Shown: positions 48,355 to 57,652, counted from the stretch's first letter. The stretch is DNA of 64,000 bases from an uncultured Cohaesibacter sp. (GCF_963676275.1 NZ_OY781091.1:2644775-2708774); one strand, 5' to 3'. The notes: a model not told the origin generated them from the letters alone. Numbers and translations are program-made.

Positions 48355-49434
48355 ATGTCCAACATCACACTTGATTATGTACGCAAATCCTACGGTCCCA
48401 GCGAAGTCATCCACGGGATCAGCGGCGCCATCGAGCAAGGCGAGTTTGTCGTCATTGTCGGCCCGTCCGGCTGTGGAAAATCCACCTTGCTGCGCATGAT
48501 CGCCGGGCTGGAGAGCATCACTGGCGGAGAAATCCAGATCGGCAAGCGCGTCGTCAACAAGCTCGAACCGGCCCAACGCAACATCGCCATGGTGTTCCAA
48601 AATTATGCCCTCTATCCGCATATGAGCGTTTATGAAAATATGTCCTATGGCCTGAGAATCCGCAAAGTGCCCAAGGAGGAAATCCGCCGCCGAGTCGAGG
48701 AAACCGCTGAAATACTGGAATTGACCCCCTATCTTGATCGCTCGCCGCGCCAGCTTTCCGGCGGTCAGCGCCAGCGCGTTGCCATGGGCCGCGCCATCGT
48801 GCGCAAACCCGATGTCTTTCTGTTTGACGAGCCGCTCTCCAACCTTGATGCAAAATTGCGCGTCCAGATGCGCCTTGAAATCAAGAAGCTGCAGCAAAGG
48901 CTTGGCATTACCTCGGTCTATGTCACCCATGATCAGGTCGAAGCCATGACGCTCGGTCATCGCCTTATGGTGCTCAATGCAGGCAATGTCGAGCAATTCG
49001 GCACGCCCATCGATCTCTATGACAAGCCCGCCACCTTGTTCGTCGCCACCTTCATCGGCTCACCTGCCATGAATATTCTCGACGGGCGAGTGGCCGAAGA
49101 CAGATCTTCCATCCTGCTGCCGGAAGGCGAAGTGATCCCCCTTTCCAGCCAGTTGGATGCACAGGCGGGCGCTGCGGTTAAACTTGGCATGAGGCCGGAA
49201 CATATCAGGCTGGCGACCAATGGTGACGCCCTCTTCTCTCTCAAATCCGACGTCGTCGAACAACTCGGCGCCGACACCATCATCCATGCCAGCTTTGGCA
49301 AAGCGGCCAGCTCCATGGCCGTCCGGCTCGATGGAACCCATCGCATATCCAGCGGCACGCAATTCAGCTTTGCAATTGATCCGCAAAAGCTGCATGTTTT
49401 TGATCCCGAGAGCGGAAAGCGCATCAACCAATAA
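48355..49434 (+). CDS. ugpC: Glycerol-3-phosphate ABC transporter, ATPase
   Basis: ATP-hydrolysing subunit, 359 residues. Walker [11 protein letters not shown]-loop [18 protein letters not shown], signature [14 protein letters not shown], Walker [18 protein letters not shown] and switch histidine [13 protein letters not shown] are all present. The C-terminal regulatory TOBE region follows ([11 protein letters not shown]). A shared ATPase for several sugar importers is possible, as in other MalK-like proteins. ATG follows AACAGGGAACAATC. Confidence 0.92.
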   Translation: MSNITLDYVRKSYGPSEVIHGISGAIEQGEFVVIVGPSGCGKSTLLRMIAGLESITGGEIQIGKRVVNKLEPAQRNIAMVFQNYALYPHMSVYENMSYGLRIRKVPKEEIRRRVEETAEILELTPYLDRSPRQLSGGQRQRVAMGRAIVRKPDVFLFDEPLSNLDAKLRVQMRLEIKKLQQRLGITSVYVTHDQVEAMTLGHRLMVLNAGNVEQFGTPIDLYDKPATLFVATFIGSPAMNILDGRVAEDRSSILLPEGEVIPLSSQLDAQAGAAVKLGMRPEHIRLATNGDALFSLKSDVVEQLGADTIIHASFGKAASSMAVRLDGTHRISSGTQFSFAIDPQKLHVFDPESGKRINQ

Positions 49435-49444
49435 GAGGACGAGA

Positions 49445-50395
49445 ATGCCAATATCATCATCCCGCTTGCGAGGCCACAAGATCGAGATCCATGGCCATCG
49501 CGGAGCAAGGGGCCTTTTTCCCGAAAATACGCTCCCGGGCTATGCCTACGCCCTGTCAACGGGCATCAGAACGCTGGAGCTGGATGTCCAGCTGACCGCA
49601 GACAATATTCTGGTCGCCACCCATGACTTTACGCTCTCCACCGCCCAGACCCGCGATAGCGACGGCCACTGGCTGACGGGGACCGGACCGGAAACCATAG
49701 GCCTCACGGTCGAGCAGCTCAAATGCTACGACATTGGCGGCCTTAAGCCCGCAAGTGACTATGGCGCGAAATTTCCCGATCAGGCCTTTCTTGATGGCGT
49801 CAGGATCCCTACGCTGGAAGAAGTGATGCAATTCTGCCGTCACCATGAAAGACAGAGTGGAGCCCCCGGCGTGATACTCAATATCGAGATCAAGTCGGAC
49901 CCTACCCGTCCGTCACACCCTGAACGGGCCGAAGCAACGGTCGATGCGCTGCTGTCTCTGATCAGCAAACATGACTATGCGAACCAATCGATTATCCAGT
50001 CTTTCGACTGGGCCATTCTCGACCTCGTGCTGGACAAGGCCCCTCACCTGAAGCGATCCTATCTGACGATGACCGCACAAAATGGTGAGCATGCAACCAT
50101 CTACAAGGGCTCGCCCTGGCTGGGCAGAACCGCATGTCTCTCACAGGATGAATCCATCCCCTCCCTGATCAGGAAGGCGGGCGGCGACAATTGGTCGAGC
50201 TTCTTCAAGGATCTGGATGAAAAAACCGTCGCCGAGGCGCGGGCGCTTGGCATCGGCATTTATGTCTGGACCGTCAATGAACGGCAAGATATTGACAGAA
50301 TGATCGAGCTGGGCGTTGATGCCATCATTTCCGACTATCCAGCGCGCGTTCATCGCCGCCTTCTGGAACATCAGGAAAATCTCTCAACCATCTGA
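49445..50395 (+). CDS. ugpQ: Glycerophosphodiester phosphodiesterase
   Basis: Cleaves glycerophosphodiesters to glycerol-3-phosphate and an alcohol such as choline or ethanolamine. The 316-residue product has the GDPD signature HGHRGARGLFPENTLPGYAYAL, metal ligands in LELDVQLTADNILVATHD, EIKSDPT, and the C-terminal YVWTVNERQDIDRMIELGVDAIISDYP. There is no signal peptide, so it is cytoplasmic. Start at 49445 is supported by AGAGGACGAG. It closes the operon. If choline is released, it would be a link to the nearby GRM locus, but that is only speculation. Confidence 0.93.
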   Translation: MPISSSRLRGHKIEIHGHRGARGLFPENTLPGYAYALSTGIRTLELDVQLTADNILVATHDFTLSTAQTRDSDGHWLTGTGPETIGLTVEQLKCYDIGGLKPASDYGAKFPDQAFLDGVRIPTLEEVMQFCRHHERQSGAPGVILNIEIKSDPTRPSHPERAEATVDALLSLISKHDYANQSIIQSFDWAILDLVLDKAPHLKRSYLTMTAQNGEHATIYKGSPWLGRTACLSQDESIPSLIRKAGGDNWSSFFKDLDEKTVAEARALGIGIYVWTVNERQDIDRMIELGVDAIISDYPARVHRRLLEHQENLSTI

Positions 50396-50433
50396 TTCAT
50401 AGATATAATGTTGTAGTTTCGGACACGAAACAA

Positions 50434-51459
50434 TCAAGCGCGATGCTGACGCCGGAACTCGCTTGGCGTCAGCCCGACCTCCTTCTTGAACACCTTGGCG
50501 AAATAGTTGATATCGCTGAATGACAGATCGAGCGCGATATTCATGATCGGCAAATCGCTGCTTTCAAGCAAATCCTTGGCATGCTCGATGCGCCGATGCT
50601 TGACATAGGCAACGAATGTCTCCCCCATCGTCTTCTTGAATAGACGGGAGAAATAGCAGGAGCTGACGCTGGCGCAGCTGGCCGCATCCTCAAGGGTGAT
50701 TTCCTTGTTTATGTTGCGCTCGATATAATTCAGCACATTCTGCATGCGCTCCGGAGAGCGCCCGAAATGCTCTTCCGTCACCTGAAACAGGGCGTCCACG
50801 ATCTGGCAGAAAAGACTGTGAATGCGGTTGCGGCTGCGCGCATCCAGCCGCTCTTTCGTCAGGTTGGAGATTTGCCCCAACAGCTCCGAAGGCATTTCCA
50901 CCTTGCGCTTTGCGGCCAGAGAAAGCAATTCATCGGAAAATTCCAATATCGCCTGCCGTGGCACTTCCTCCTTGCGCGCATAGATGCTTTCAAGATGTTT
51001 GCGCACCAGCGAGAGGCATTCGCGATAGGCGCGCTGTTCCAGCAAAGACCAGATCTGGTCGGCAATGGCGTTGCTGGTCCGGCTTGAACCCAGTTCACTC
51101 AGGCAGGCATTGACGACCCCCAGCAATTCCTCGGTCCGCACAGGCTTGAGCAGAAAGCTGTCCGCTTTCAAGTGGATAGCCTTCTGCATGATCTCGAAAT
51201 AATCATAGGCGGTGAGAATGACGACCTTGGTCTTCATATTCTTCTGGCGTATGCACTGGATGATTTCCAGACCATTGGGCTTGGGAATATTGATGTCGAC
51301 AAGGATCAGGTCAATCGACTGGCTGTTGATCAATTTCATGGCTTCGGCACCATTGCGCGCCTCCCCCACGATATTGATACCATCGACCTTGCGGCTCAGA
51401 ATTGTCCGCAGGGCCTTGCGTTCCAGCTCTTCGTCTTCAACGATGACGACATCATACAT
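50434..51459 (-). CDS. AraC-type response regulator of the GRM locus
   Basis: Two-component response regulator, 341 residues. Receiver domain (1-120) with acidic pocket VEDEE, phospho-aspartate in LILVDINIPKPNG and KPVR lysine; a helical linker; then a C-terminal AraC DNA-binding domain with two helix-turn-helix units (LEDAASCASVSSCYFSRLFKKTMGETF and IMNIALDLSFSDINYFAKVFKKEVGLTPSEFR). YesN-like. It lies 38 bases after the sensor kinase. It probably switches on the microcompartment operon. ATG follows GGAGGAGGTTGCACC. Confidence 0.93.
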   Translation of the reverse strand: MYDVVIVEDEELERKALRTILSRKVDGINIVGEARNGAEAMKLINSQSIDLILVDINIPKPNGLEIIQCIRQKNMKTKVVILTAYDYFEIMQKAIHLKADSFLLKPVRTEELLGVVNACLSELGSSRTSNAIADQIWSLLEQRAYRECLSLVRKHLESIYARKEEVPRQAILEFSDELLSLAAKRKVEMPSELLGQISNLTKERLDARSRNRIHSLFCQIVDALFQVTEEHFGRSPERMQNVLNYIERNINKEITLEDAASCASVSSCYFSRLFKKTMGETFVAYVKHRRIEHAKDLLESSDLPIMNIALDLSFSDINYFAKVFKKEVGLTPSEFRRQHRA

Positions 51460-51497
51460 GGTGCAACCTCCTCCCGGAAAGCCGGGAACACGCGATC

Positions 51498-52856
51498 TTA
51501 TTTCAACTGGAACGAACAGGGGTCGAATTCCAGTGGCAGTCTTATCCTGACAAGCGTCCCTTTTCCCTGCCGATAGGGGCTGACAATTTCCAGAGCATGT
51601 TCCTCGCCGAAGAAATGCTTTAGGCGACTGCCGACATTGAAGATGCCGATGCTCTTGCGATTGCCATGCTCGGATTCTCCCTTCAGCACTGACTGCTTGC
51701 GCCTCTGAGAGATACCATCGCCATTATCCTCGATATCGACAATCAGATCCTGCCCGTCCGGATAGGCATTGATCTTGATGAAACCGCCACTTTCATGGGG
51801 TTCAACAGCGTAATTGATGCAATTCTCGACAATCGGCTGCAATATCATGAAGGGACAGAGCACCTCGTTATATTCTTCCGGCACATCCAGCATCACGTCG
51901 AAACGATCCCCCAGCCGCAGCTTCTGCAAGAAGAGATAGTTTTTGACATGCTCCACCTCTGTTCCCAGTGGGGCAAACTGATTGCCACTCTTCTTGAGAA
52001 TATAGCGCATCATGTCAGCGAAGGCATGAACGGTCTTCTCGGTCTCCTCGGCATCTTCGATCAGGGCAAGCCGAGAGATCGTATTGAGGACATTGAACAG
52101 AAAATGCGGATTGACCTGATAGGACAGCGCCTGCAATTCCGCTTCGCGCAGGGAGCGTTCCAGCTCGGCCCGTTTTTTGGATTCCTCCATCAACCGCATG
52201 TTCTTGACATACAGCTCCTGGGAAACCGTGTTGGAATAGCTTTCCTCGGCCAGATGAGAAGCAATGTTAAGCAGCGAATAGGCCGCACTCCTCAGCCGTT
52301 CATAAGGCAACTGCCAGGCACCTTCATGCAGTTCCACCAGATGCTTGTCCACGTCCCATGCGTCACCGGACGCAAAGAGATTGGACATGTCTTCGAGATC
52401 TGCATCCAGATGCTTGTCGGTCAGATGCACCTGCCCTCCGATAACGGCCCCGATATACTGATCCTTCATGATGATCGGGGCTGCGAAATCCACCAGACCA
52501 CAATGACATTTGTAAATCGACGGCTCGCCGGTAGACAGCGCGATGCGCCCCCCGACAGCGTCACAATGAAAACACCTTTCGCGCAACTTGTCCATTTTGC
52601 GAACTGTGTTGCAAAAAGGAGTAAAGCCACTTGGTTGAGTGACAGGAACACCGTCCGGATCCACGATAACAATGGCAACCCCCACCGCAGCGCTGAAATC
52701 ATCCTGAACCTTCTGCAGTACCTCCACACTGATCAGATCGGATAGTTTCTTGCGTGCAAGATGCGGGTTTTTACCGTTCGCCCCGGTATGTTTTACCTGA
52801 TTTCCTCCCCAGTCGATTATCTCCTCATTGGCAGAACCTTCGTAAGATTGCTGCAC
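51498..52856 (-). CDS. PocR-domain sensor histidine kinase
   Basis: LytS/YesM-type kinase, 452 residues, with no membrane segment, so it senses a cytoplasmic ligand. Residues 30-190 form a PocR domain with the cysteine set FCNTVRKMDKLRERCFHCD and YKCHCGLVDFAAPI; PocR domains are known from propanediol and cobalamin regulators. A helical segment leads to the kinase: phospho-acceptor YQVNPHFLFNVLNTIS, ATP lid DIEDNGDGIS and SIGIFNVGSRLKHFFG. I start at GTG 52856, since GGGAGGG is eight bases before; the frame is open to 52898. The start overlaps the end of metK by 32 bases. Confidence 0.9.
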   Translation of the reverse strand: MQQSYEGSANEEIIDWGGNQVKHTGANGKNPHLARKKLSDLISVEVLQKVQDDFSAAVGVAIVIVDPDGVPVTQPSGFTPFCNTVRKMDKLRERCFHCDAVGGRIALSTGEPSIYKCHCGLVDFAAPIIMKDQYIGAVIGGQVHLTDKHLDADLEDMSNLFASGDAWDVDKHLVELHEGAWQLPYERLRSAAYSLLNIASHLAEESYSNTVSQELYVKNMRLMEESKKRAELERSLREAELQALSYQVNPHFLFNVLNTISRLALIEDAEETEKTVHAFADMMRYILKKSGNQFAPLGTEVEHVKNYLFLQKLRLGDRFDVMLDVPEEYNEVLCPFMILQPIVENCINYAVEPHESGGFIKINAYPDGQDLIVDIEDNGDGISQRRKQSVLKGESEHGNRKSIGIFNVGSRLKHFFGEEHALEIVSPYRQGKGTLVRIRLPLEFDPCSFQLK

Positions 52857-53973
52857 GATCCATTCCCTCCCATGGAAACACGCCCATTTCCCTACCAAAA
52901 TGTCCGTAGGCAGCAGTCTGAGTGTAGATCGGCCGACGCAAGTCCAGTGTTTCGATGATACCGGACACCGAAAGCGGGAAGATTTCCCGCACAGCGCAAA
53001 CCAATTTATCCAAATCGATGGATGATGTCCCGAATGTATTCACATCAACCATCTCAGGCTCTGTCTGCCCTATAGCAAAAGCTAGAGAAACTTCGCATTT
53101 TTTAGCCAGACCAGCAGCCACGATATTCTTTGCGATATAGCGGGCGTAATAGGCCGCTGATCTGTCGACTTTCGTAGGATCTTTGCCAGAAAAAGCACCG
53201 CCTCCGTGTCTGGCAATTCCACCGTAAGTATCAACCATCAGCTTACGCCCGGTCAAGCCCGTATCGGCTTTTGGACCACCTTCCACAAATCGTCCAGTGG
53301 GATTTATGTGTACCCGTGTGTCCGATCGTATCCACTCTTGTAAATAAGGACATATCACCTGTTCCAGAACGCCTCTAATGATCGCTTTCTGGTCAACTTC
53401 CGGTGCATGCTGAGTCGATACGACAATGCTGCTGACGTCTTTTGGCTGGCCGGTCTCGTCATAGACGAATGTCACTTGCGCCTTGCCGTCAGGTCGCAGC
53501 CATTCAAGTGCGCCTTGATGGCGCGCATTTGCCAAAGCTTTGGTAAGCTTGTGGGCATAATAGATCGGCGCGGGCATGAAACTTGGAGTTTCATCGCAGG
53601 CATAGCCATAGAAAATTCCCTGATCGCCGGCACCAATCCCGCCAGCTTTGGAAACGCCTTGTGCTATGTCCGGCGATTGCTCGCGCAGATCCGTAATCAG
53701 GAAACAATGGTCGGCGTCAAACCCGAGAGAGGCATCCGTATAGCCGATGTTGCGAATGGTCTGCCGCACGATGGGACCAACATCGAGTTTTCTGGTTGAC
53801 GTGATCTCGCCAGCCAGAAAAACGGTGTCTCCCGCCACCACGGTTTCAGCCGCAACGCGTGCATTCCGGTCAAGGCTGAGATAGGCATCCAGTATGGCAT
53901 CCGAGATCTGGTCGCAGACCTTGTCCGGATGCCCTTCTGTCACCGATTCCGCACTTACAAGCCGTTTATGCAT
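52825..53973 (-). CDS. metK: S-adenosylmethionine synthetase, GRM-associated
   Basis: Makes SAM from methionine and ATP; here probably to feed the radical-SAM activase. The 382-residue product has the N-terminal VSAESVTEGHPDKVCDQISDAILD, GIGAGDQGIFYGYA, the P-loop-like GGGAFSGKDPTKVDRSAAYYARY and DLRRPIYTQTAAYGHFGR. It resembles the type of Firmicutes and Deltaproteobacteria more than the usual alphaproteobacterial enzyme, and the DNA looks a little richer in A+T than neighbours. So it is probably a second copy. Start at 53973 follows CAGGAGAGG. Stop of the activase gene lies 37 bases upstream. Confidence 0.93.
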   Translation of the reverse strand: MHKRLVSAESVTEGHPDKVCDQISDAILDAYLSLDRNARVAAETVVAGDTVFLAGEITSTRKLDVGPIVRQTIRNIGYTDASLGFDADHCFLITDLREQSPDIAQGVSKAGGIGAGDQGIFYGYACDETPSFMPAPIYYAHKLTKALANARHQGALEWLRPDGKAQVTFVYDETGQPKDVSSIVVSTQHAPEVDQKAIIRGVLEQVICPYLQEWIRSDTRVHINPTGRFVEGGPKADTGLTGRKLMVDTYGGIARHGGGAFSGKDPTKVDRSAAYYARYIAKNIVAAGLAKKCEVSLAFAIGQTEPEMVDVNTFGTSSIDLDKLVCAVREIFPLSVSGIIETLDLRRPIYTQTAAYGHFGREMGVFPWEGMDRAAILRRFCQ

Positions 53974-54010
53974 GCCTCTCTCCTGTCGTCCCCACGTCTC
54001 GGTTTTCAAA

Positions 54011-54931
54011 TCAACCGCCGACCACACATTTCAAGCCGAGATTTTCGATGATCTTGACAAGAGGAGGCAGAGCTTCTTTGGGAAGATCGGGAATAGAGCC
54101 CATCGGATAGGGCTTGTTGAGCAGCTCATATTTATTCTCGCCATAGGAGTGGTAACCCAACAGATGGACAGTTTCCACGCCCGGCAGCATCTTTGCGAAA
54201 TTGCCAATATCGGCAATCGCCTGTTCGCTGTCATTGACGCCCGGTACCACGGGCACGCGCACGACAACGGATTTGCTGGTCATTGCCGTCCGGATCGCAT
54301 TCTCCAGAATGATCCGATTGTCCACCCCGGTATTGGCCATGTGAACCGCCGGGTCGATGGCCTTGATATCAAGCAGGGCATGATCCACATGCGGCATCAC
54401 GTCGGCAATGATTTCCGGTGTTGTGAAAGCTGTCGTTTCCATCGCCGTGTTCCAGCCCTGTTCATGGCAGGCCTTCAGCAACTCGCGGGCAAAATCGCTC
54501 TGCATCAGCGGCTCGCCCCCCGAAAGCGTAACCCCACCGCCGGAACGACGATAATGGGTCGCATCCTTGCGCACTTCCTGAATGACCTGATGGACGGTCA
54601 TCACCTTGCCCGAACGGGTCAGGGCATCGGTCGGGCAGACCTCGGCGCAAGCGCCACAGCGAATGCATTTGTCCCGATCCACAAATCCGCCATTGTCGCG
54701 GGAAAGCGCCCCCACCGGGCAGACCGGCACACATTTGCCGCAATGGATGCAGCTGGAATCCTTGTAGAACAGCTCCGGCTTGGGATCATGAGACTCAGGA
54801 TTGCTGCACCAGCGGCAACGCAACGGACATCCCTTGAGAAAGACAATCGTCCGCACGCCGGGACCATCATGTATTGAATAGCGCTGGATGTCGAAGACGA
54901 CACCTTCCTGATCGTAGTTAATTGGGGCCAT
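54011..54931 (-). CDS. Glycyl-radical enzyme activase (radical SAM)
   Basis: Installs the glycyl radical on the enzyme whose end is at 63.7 kb. The 306-residue product has the radical-SAM motif CPLRCRWCSNPES, two ferredoxin-like [4Fe-4S] motifs (CIHCGKCVPVCP and CIRCGACAEVCP) and SGGGVTLSGGEPL. This clostridial-type layout, with an extra two-cluster insert, belongs to activases such as CutD, BssD and the propanediol dehydratase activase, so the subtype cannot be decided. It uses SAM made by the next gene. ATG follows GGGAAGAAAA. Confidence 0.94.
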   Translation of the reverse strand: MAPINYDQEGVVFDIQRYSIHDGPGVRTIVFLKGCPLRCRWCSNPESHDPKPELFYKDSSCIHCGKCVPVCPVGALSRDNGGFVDRDKCIRCGACAEVCPTDALTRSGKVMTVHQVIQEVRKDATHYRRSGGGVTLSGGEPLMQSDFARELLKACHEQGWNTAMETTAFTTPEIIADVMPHVDHALLDIKAIDPAVHMANTGVDNRIILENAIRTAMTSKSVVVRVPVVPGVNDSEQAIADIGNFAKMLPGVETVHLLGYHSYGENKYELLNKPYPMGSIPDLPKEALPPLVKIIENLGLKCVVGG

Positions 54932-54969
54932 TTTTCTTCCCGCTTAGTCCTTTTGTGCCTCGATCCCGG

Positions 54970-55272
54970 TCAGAAGCTTGTTTGTCCTGCAATCTTGATG
55001 GAATCCATCGCCGCCTTGACTGCGGATGTCTCCCCCAGAACTGCCAGAGTTGTTACATGCTGAGGGCAAGTGCCATAAATCTCGACGGTGAAAACGTCGG
55101 CTGCCTTGAGGGCAAGATCGGAAAAGAAAAACAGATCCGTAACACTCGCCTGAATGAGGCCGATGGCCCCGATGCTGTGTTCCTTGACCCATGCCCGACC
55201 ATGCGGAGGCATGCGTCTCTGAAGCATCAGCAACACATCCGGTTGTGGCGCATTGATGATCCTTGCATTCAT
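54970..55272 (-). CDS. BMC shell protein, probably circularly permuted
   Basis: A 100-residue shell subunit. The C-terminal two-thirds follow the BMC fold (HSIGAIGLIQASVTDLFFFSD, VTTLAVLGETSAVKAAMDSI), while the N-terminus (NARIINAPQPDVLLMLQRRM) looks like the normal last strand-helix moved to the front, as in EutS, PduU and CutR. The last residues (KIAGQTSF) are short. It has no iron-sulfur cysteine motif. The subunit would form hexamers with a capped pore. ATG follows GGGAGGG. Confidence 0.75.
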   Translation of the reverse strand: MNARIINAPQPDVLLMLQRRMPPHGRAWVKEHSIGAIGLIQASVTDLFFFSDLALKAADVFTVEIYGTCPQHVTTLAVLGETSAVKAAMDSIKIAGQTSF

Positions 55273-55344
55273 GGCGCGGTCCCTCCCTCAGAAATCATTC
55301 TGTTTATCGCTCTGCCAAAACAAGCAGAGGCTTTTTGACTGGAT

Positions 55345-55368
55345 TGGCCAGGCGCGGACGCCTGACCA
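55345..55368 (-). other. Intercistronic hairpin between aldehyde dehydrogenase and permuted BMC genes
   Basis: Ten-base stem (TGGCCAGGCG against CGCCTGACCA, one mismatch or G-T pair) with a CGGA loop, in the 124-base gap. No T tract. Confidence 0.6.
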
Positions 55369-55396
55369 TTTGGAGAGCAGCAAAGGGGTAGCCGCT

Positions 55397-57112
55397 CTAT
55401 CTCACATTGAGTGATTCAACCATCACGCAGCGACGCTTGCGCGCAAAGGCCTTCGGCCCGGTCAGCCCCTCGCCGGTTGGCCCGGCAATGGTGAAGGTCG
55501 TATAGCCTTCCCCGCCAACGCCGATACCGGCATAGGATGGACCATTCTTGACGAAGATCGTCGTCTGAATGAGCTTGGCCATCTTGGTCAGCTTGCGCAC
55601 ATTGGTTGAATGCATCATCGCCGTATGGCGGTTGCCATGTTCAACCTCGACAGCCAGATCAATGGCCTCATCGACATCGGGAACACGCACCAGAGGCAGG
55701 ATCGGCATCATCAGCTCTTCCTGCACGAAGACATGGTCACTGGGCAGATCGATCAGGATGACCTTGATGTCTTCGCCGACCTTGATGCCGACCTTGTCGA
55801 GCAGATAGACAGCGCTCTTGCCAACGCAGGAGGTCTGCGGCCCACCCTTTTCATTGATGACCAGCGCTTCAAGCTTCTTGATGACAGCCGGATCTTCCAC
55901 CAGATAGGCACCGCATTTGGTCATGCAGGAAATCAGATAATCGGCAATCTGGTTGACCGCGATGATTTCCTTCTCGGCAATGCAGGGCAGATTATTATCA
56001 AAGCTGCAGCCATTGATGATGTCGACGGCGGCTTTCTCGATATCGGCGGTTTCATCGACAACAACCGGCGGGTTACCCGCCCCTGCGCCGATGGCTTTCT
56101 TGCCCGTTGACATCACCGTCTTGACGATCCCCGGACCACCTGTTGCGACCAGCATGCGGATCTTGGGATGATTCATCATGGCATTGGTATTGTCGATGGA
56201 AGGCTCCTGAACCGTGGTGATCAGGTTGGCCGGAGCGCCAAGCGTTGCCAGCTTGCGGTTGATCAGCTTGATCGTCAGCAGCGAGACAACCCGCGCCCGT
56301 GGATGCGGGCTGTAAACCACCGAATTGCCAGCGGCCAGCATGCCAATGGAATTGCAGATGATGGTTTCGGTCGGATTGGTCGTCGGAGTGATCGAGCCGA
56401 TAACACCATAGGCTGAATATTCAACCAGCGTCAGACCGCCATCTCCGCTGCAGGCCTCGGTCGTCAGATCTTCCGTTCCCGGGGTCTTTTCGGCTGCGAG
56501 ACGATTTTTGATGATCTTGTGCTCATATTTGCCCATGCCTGTCTGTTCGGCCCCCATGCGGGAAAGCCGTTCGAGAGTTTCAGGCTGCAGGATCACCTCG
56601 CGAATGCCATCAATGAAGGCCTGACGTTCTTCCATCGAGCAGAACAGATATTGCTTCTGCGCAATGGCTGCGGCCTCAACCGCTTCATCCATGGTCGCAA
56701 AGACACCGTCGCCAAGCTCGACAGCCTCTGCATCACTGACATCGATACAAACATCACCACTGGCAGCGCAAGAGGCTCCCGTCACCGGAGCTTTCGGCGC
56801 GGAGCCATTCTTCTCGGCCAGCACCTTGGCAATGACGTCAGAAACCATATTGTCATCGGACACCGCACTATTCTCTGCGCGTTCCCAGCCGCACTTGCTC
56901 GGACTTGGAACGAATTCCGGGCTTCCCGCAGGGCTCACGGCCTTGCTCTCACCCAGTATCTGGGACACGAGAGAGGAGACCAGATCCTCGGCCGGGGCCT
57001 TGTTTGCGACCGTTTCATTTTTCACCGGAGCAGCAACCACCGGCACGGCGCTCGCTCCACCAAAGCTGCTGAGAACCCTCGCTACAGCGTCGGAGATCTG
57101 TTGATCATTCAC
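55397..57112 (-). CDS. CoA-acylating aldehyde dehydrogenase (GRM)
   Basis: Oxidises the toxic aldehyde made by the glycyl radical enzyme to acyl-CoA, with NAD, inside the shell. The 571-residue product is about 110 residues longer than PduP/EutE. The catalytic domain has NPTETIICNSIGML, VATGGPGIVKTVMSTGKKAIGAGAGNPPVVVD, active cysteine in SFDNNLPCIAEKEIIAV, and SYAGIGVGGEGYTTFTIAGPTGEG. The N-terminal part carries three amphipathic helices of encapsulation type at about residues 4-16, 42-55 and 88-101, joined by Ala/Pro linkers. Start is GTG at 57112 with GGAAG upstream; it overlaps the previous gene by eight bases. Confidence 0.93.
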   Translation of the reverse strand: MNDQQISDAVARVLSSFGGASAVPVVAAPVKNETVANKAPAEDLVSSLVSQILGESKAVSPAGSPEFVPSPSKCGWERAENSAVSDDNMVSDVIAKVLAEKNGSAPKAPVTGASCAASGDVCIDVSDAEAVELGDGVFATMDEAVEAAAIAQKQYLFCSMEERQAFIDGIREVILQPETLERLSRMGAEQTGMGKYEHKIIKNRLAAEKTPGTEDLTTEACSGDGGLTLVEYSAYGVIGSITPTTNPTETIICNSIGMLAAGNSVVYSPHPRARVVSLLTIKLINRKLATLGAPANLITTVQEPSIDNTNAMMNHPKIRMLVATGGPGIVKTVMSTGKKAIGAGAGNPPVVVDETADIEKAAVDIINGCSFDNNLPCIAEKEIIAVNQIADYLISCMTKCGAYLVEDPAVIKKLEALVINEKGGPQTSCVGKSAVYLLDKVGIKVGEDIKVILIDLPSDHVFVQEELMMPILPLVRVPDVDEAIDLAVEVEHGNRHTAMMHSTNVRKLTKMAKLIQTTIFVKNGPSYAGIGVGGEGYTTFTIAGPTGEGLTGPKAFARKRRCVMVESLNVR

Positions 57113-57641
57113 GGTTTCTTCCTTCCTCAGAGACTGGCTCTGGCTTTTCCGAAAAGAGGTCGAGCGCGCGCTCGGCAATCTGCACATCCTGATAGGCAGT
57201 GCCTCCGCTCACTCCAATGGCGCCGATTACGGCTCCATCGCGACGGCATGGAATACCGCCGCCAAAAATCACGACGCGCCCGCCATTGTTGGCCTGCACG
57301 CCAAAAAGCATTTCACCGGGTTGGGCCAGCCTGCCCAGCTCTTCGGTCGTCATGCGAAAGGTCGCTGCCGTATGGGCCTTGTCCGTCGCCAGCTGGCTGC
57401 TTGCTGGCAGACTGTTCTCCATCCGGTGAAACAGGATCTGCTGCCCAAAGGGATCGACAATCGAAACAACAATGGGCACACCAATCGCCAAAGCCTCCTT
57501 CTGCGCAAGCGCCGCCAGATGCGTCGCCTCCCGCAAGGTCAGGGTCGCAGTCTGTGTCAGGCTCGGGTGACCAGGGCTCAGTCGCGATATCTCGCGATTG
57601 ATCAATTGCGCAATCAGCTCCCTGTTTTCTGCTGTCAGCAT
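57105..57641 (-). CDS. GlcG/HbpS family (PduO C-domain) protein
   Basis: A 178-residue protein with the heme-binding-associated fold (GlcG/HbpS, pfam03928), similar to the C-terminal domain of PduO. Visible features: LTLREATHLAALAQKEALAIGVPIVVSIVDPFG, HRMENSLPASSQLATDKAHTAA, and GRVVIFGGGIPCRRDGAVIGAIGVSGGTAYQDVQIA. Such proteins recur in microcompartment operons; possible cofactor or heme binding is not established. It begins 11 bases after the BMC-P gene and overlaps the aldehyde dehydrogenase start. Confidence 0.9.
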   Translation of the reverse strand: MLTAENRELIAQLINREISRLSPGHPSLTQTATLTLREATHLAALAQKEALAIGVPIVVSIVDPFGQQILFHRMENSLPASSQLATDKAHTAATFRMTTEELGRLAQPGEMLFGVQANNGGRVVIFGGGIPCRRDGAVIGAIGVSGGTAYQDVQIAERALDLFSEKPEPVSEEGRNRE

Positions 57642-57652
57642 CGACCATTCCC

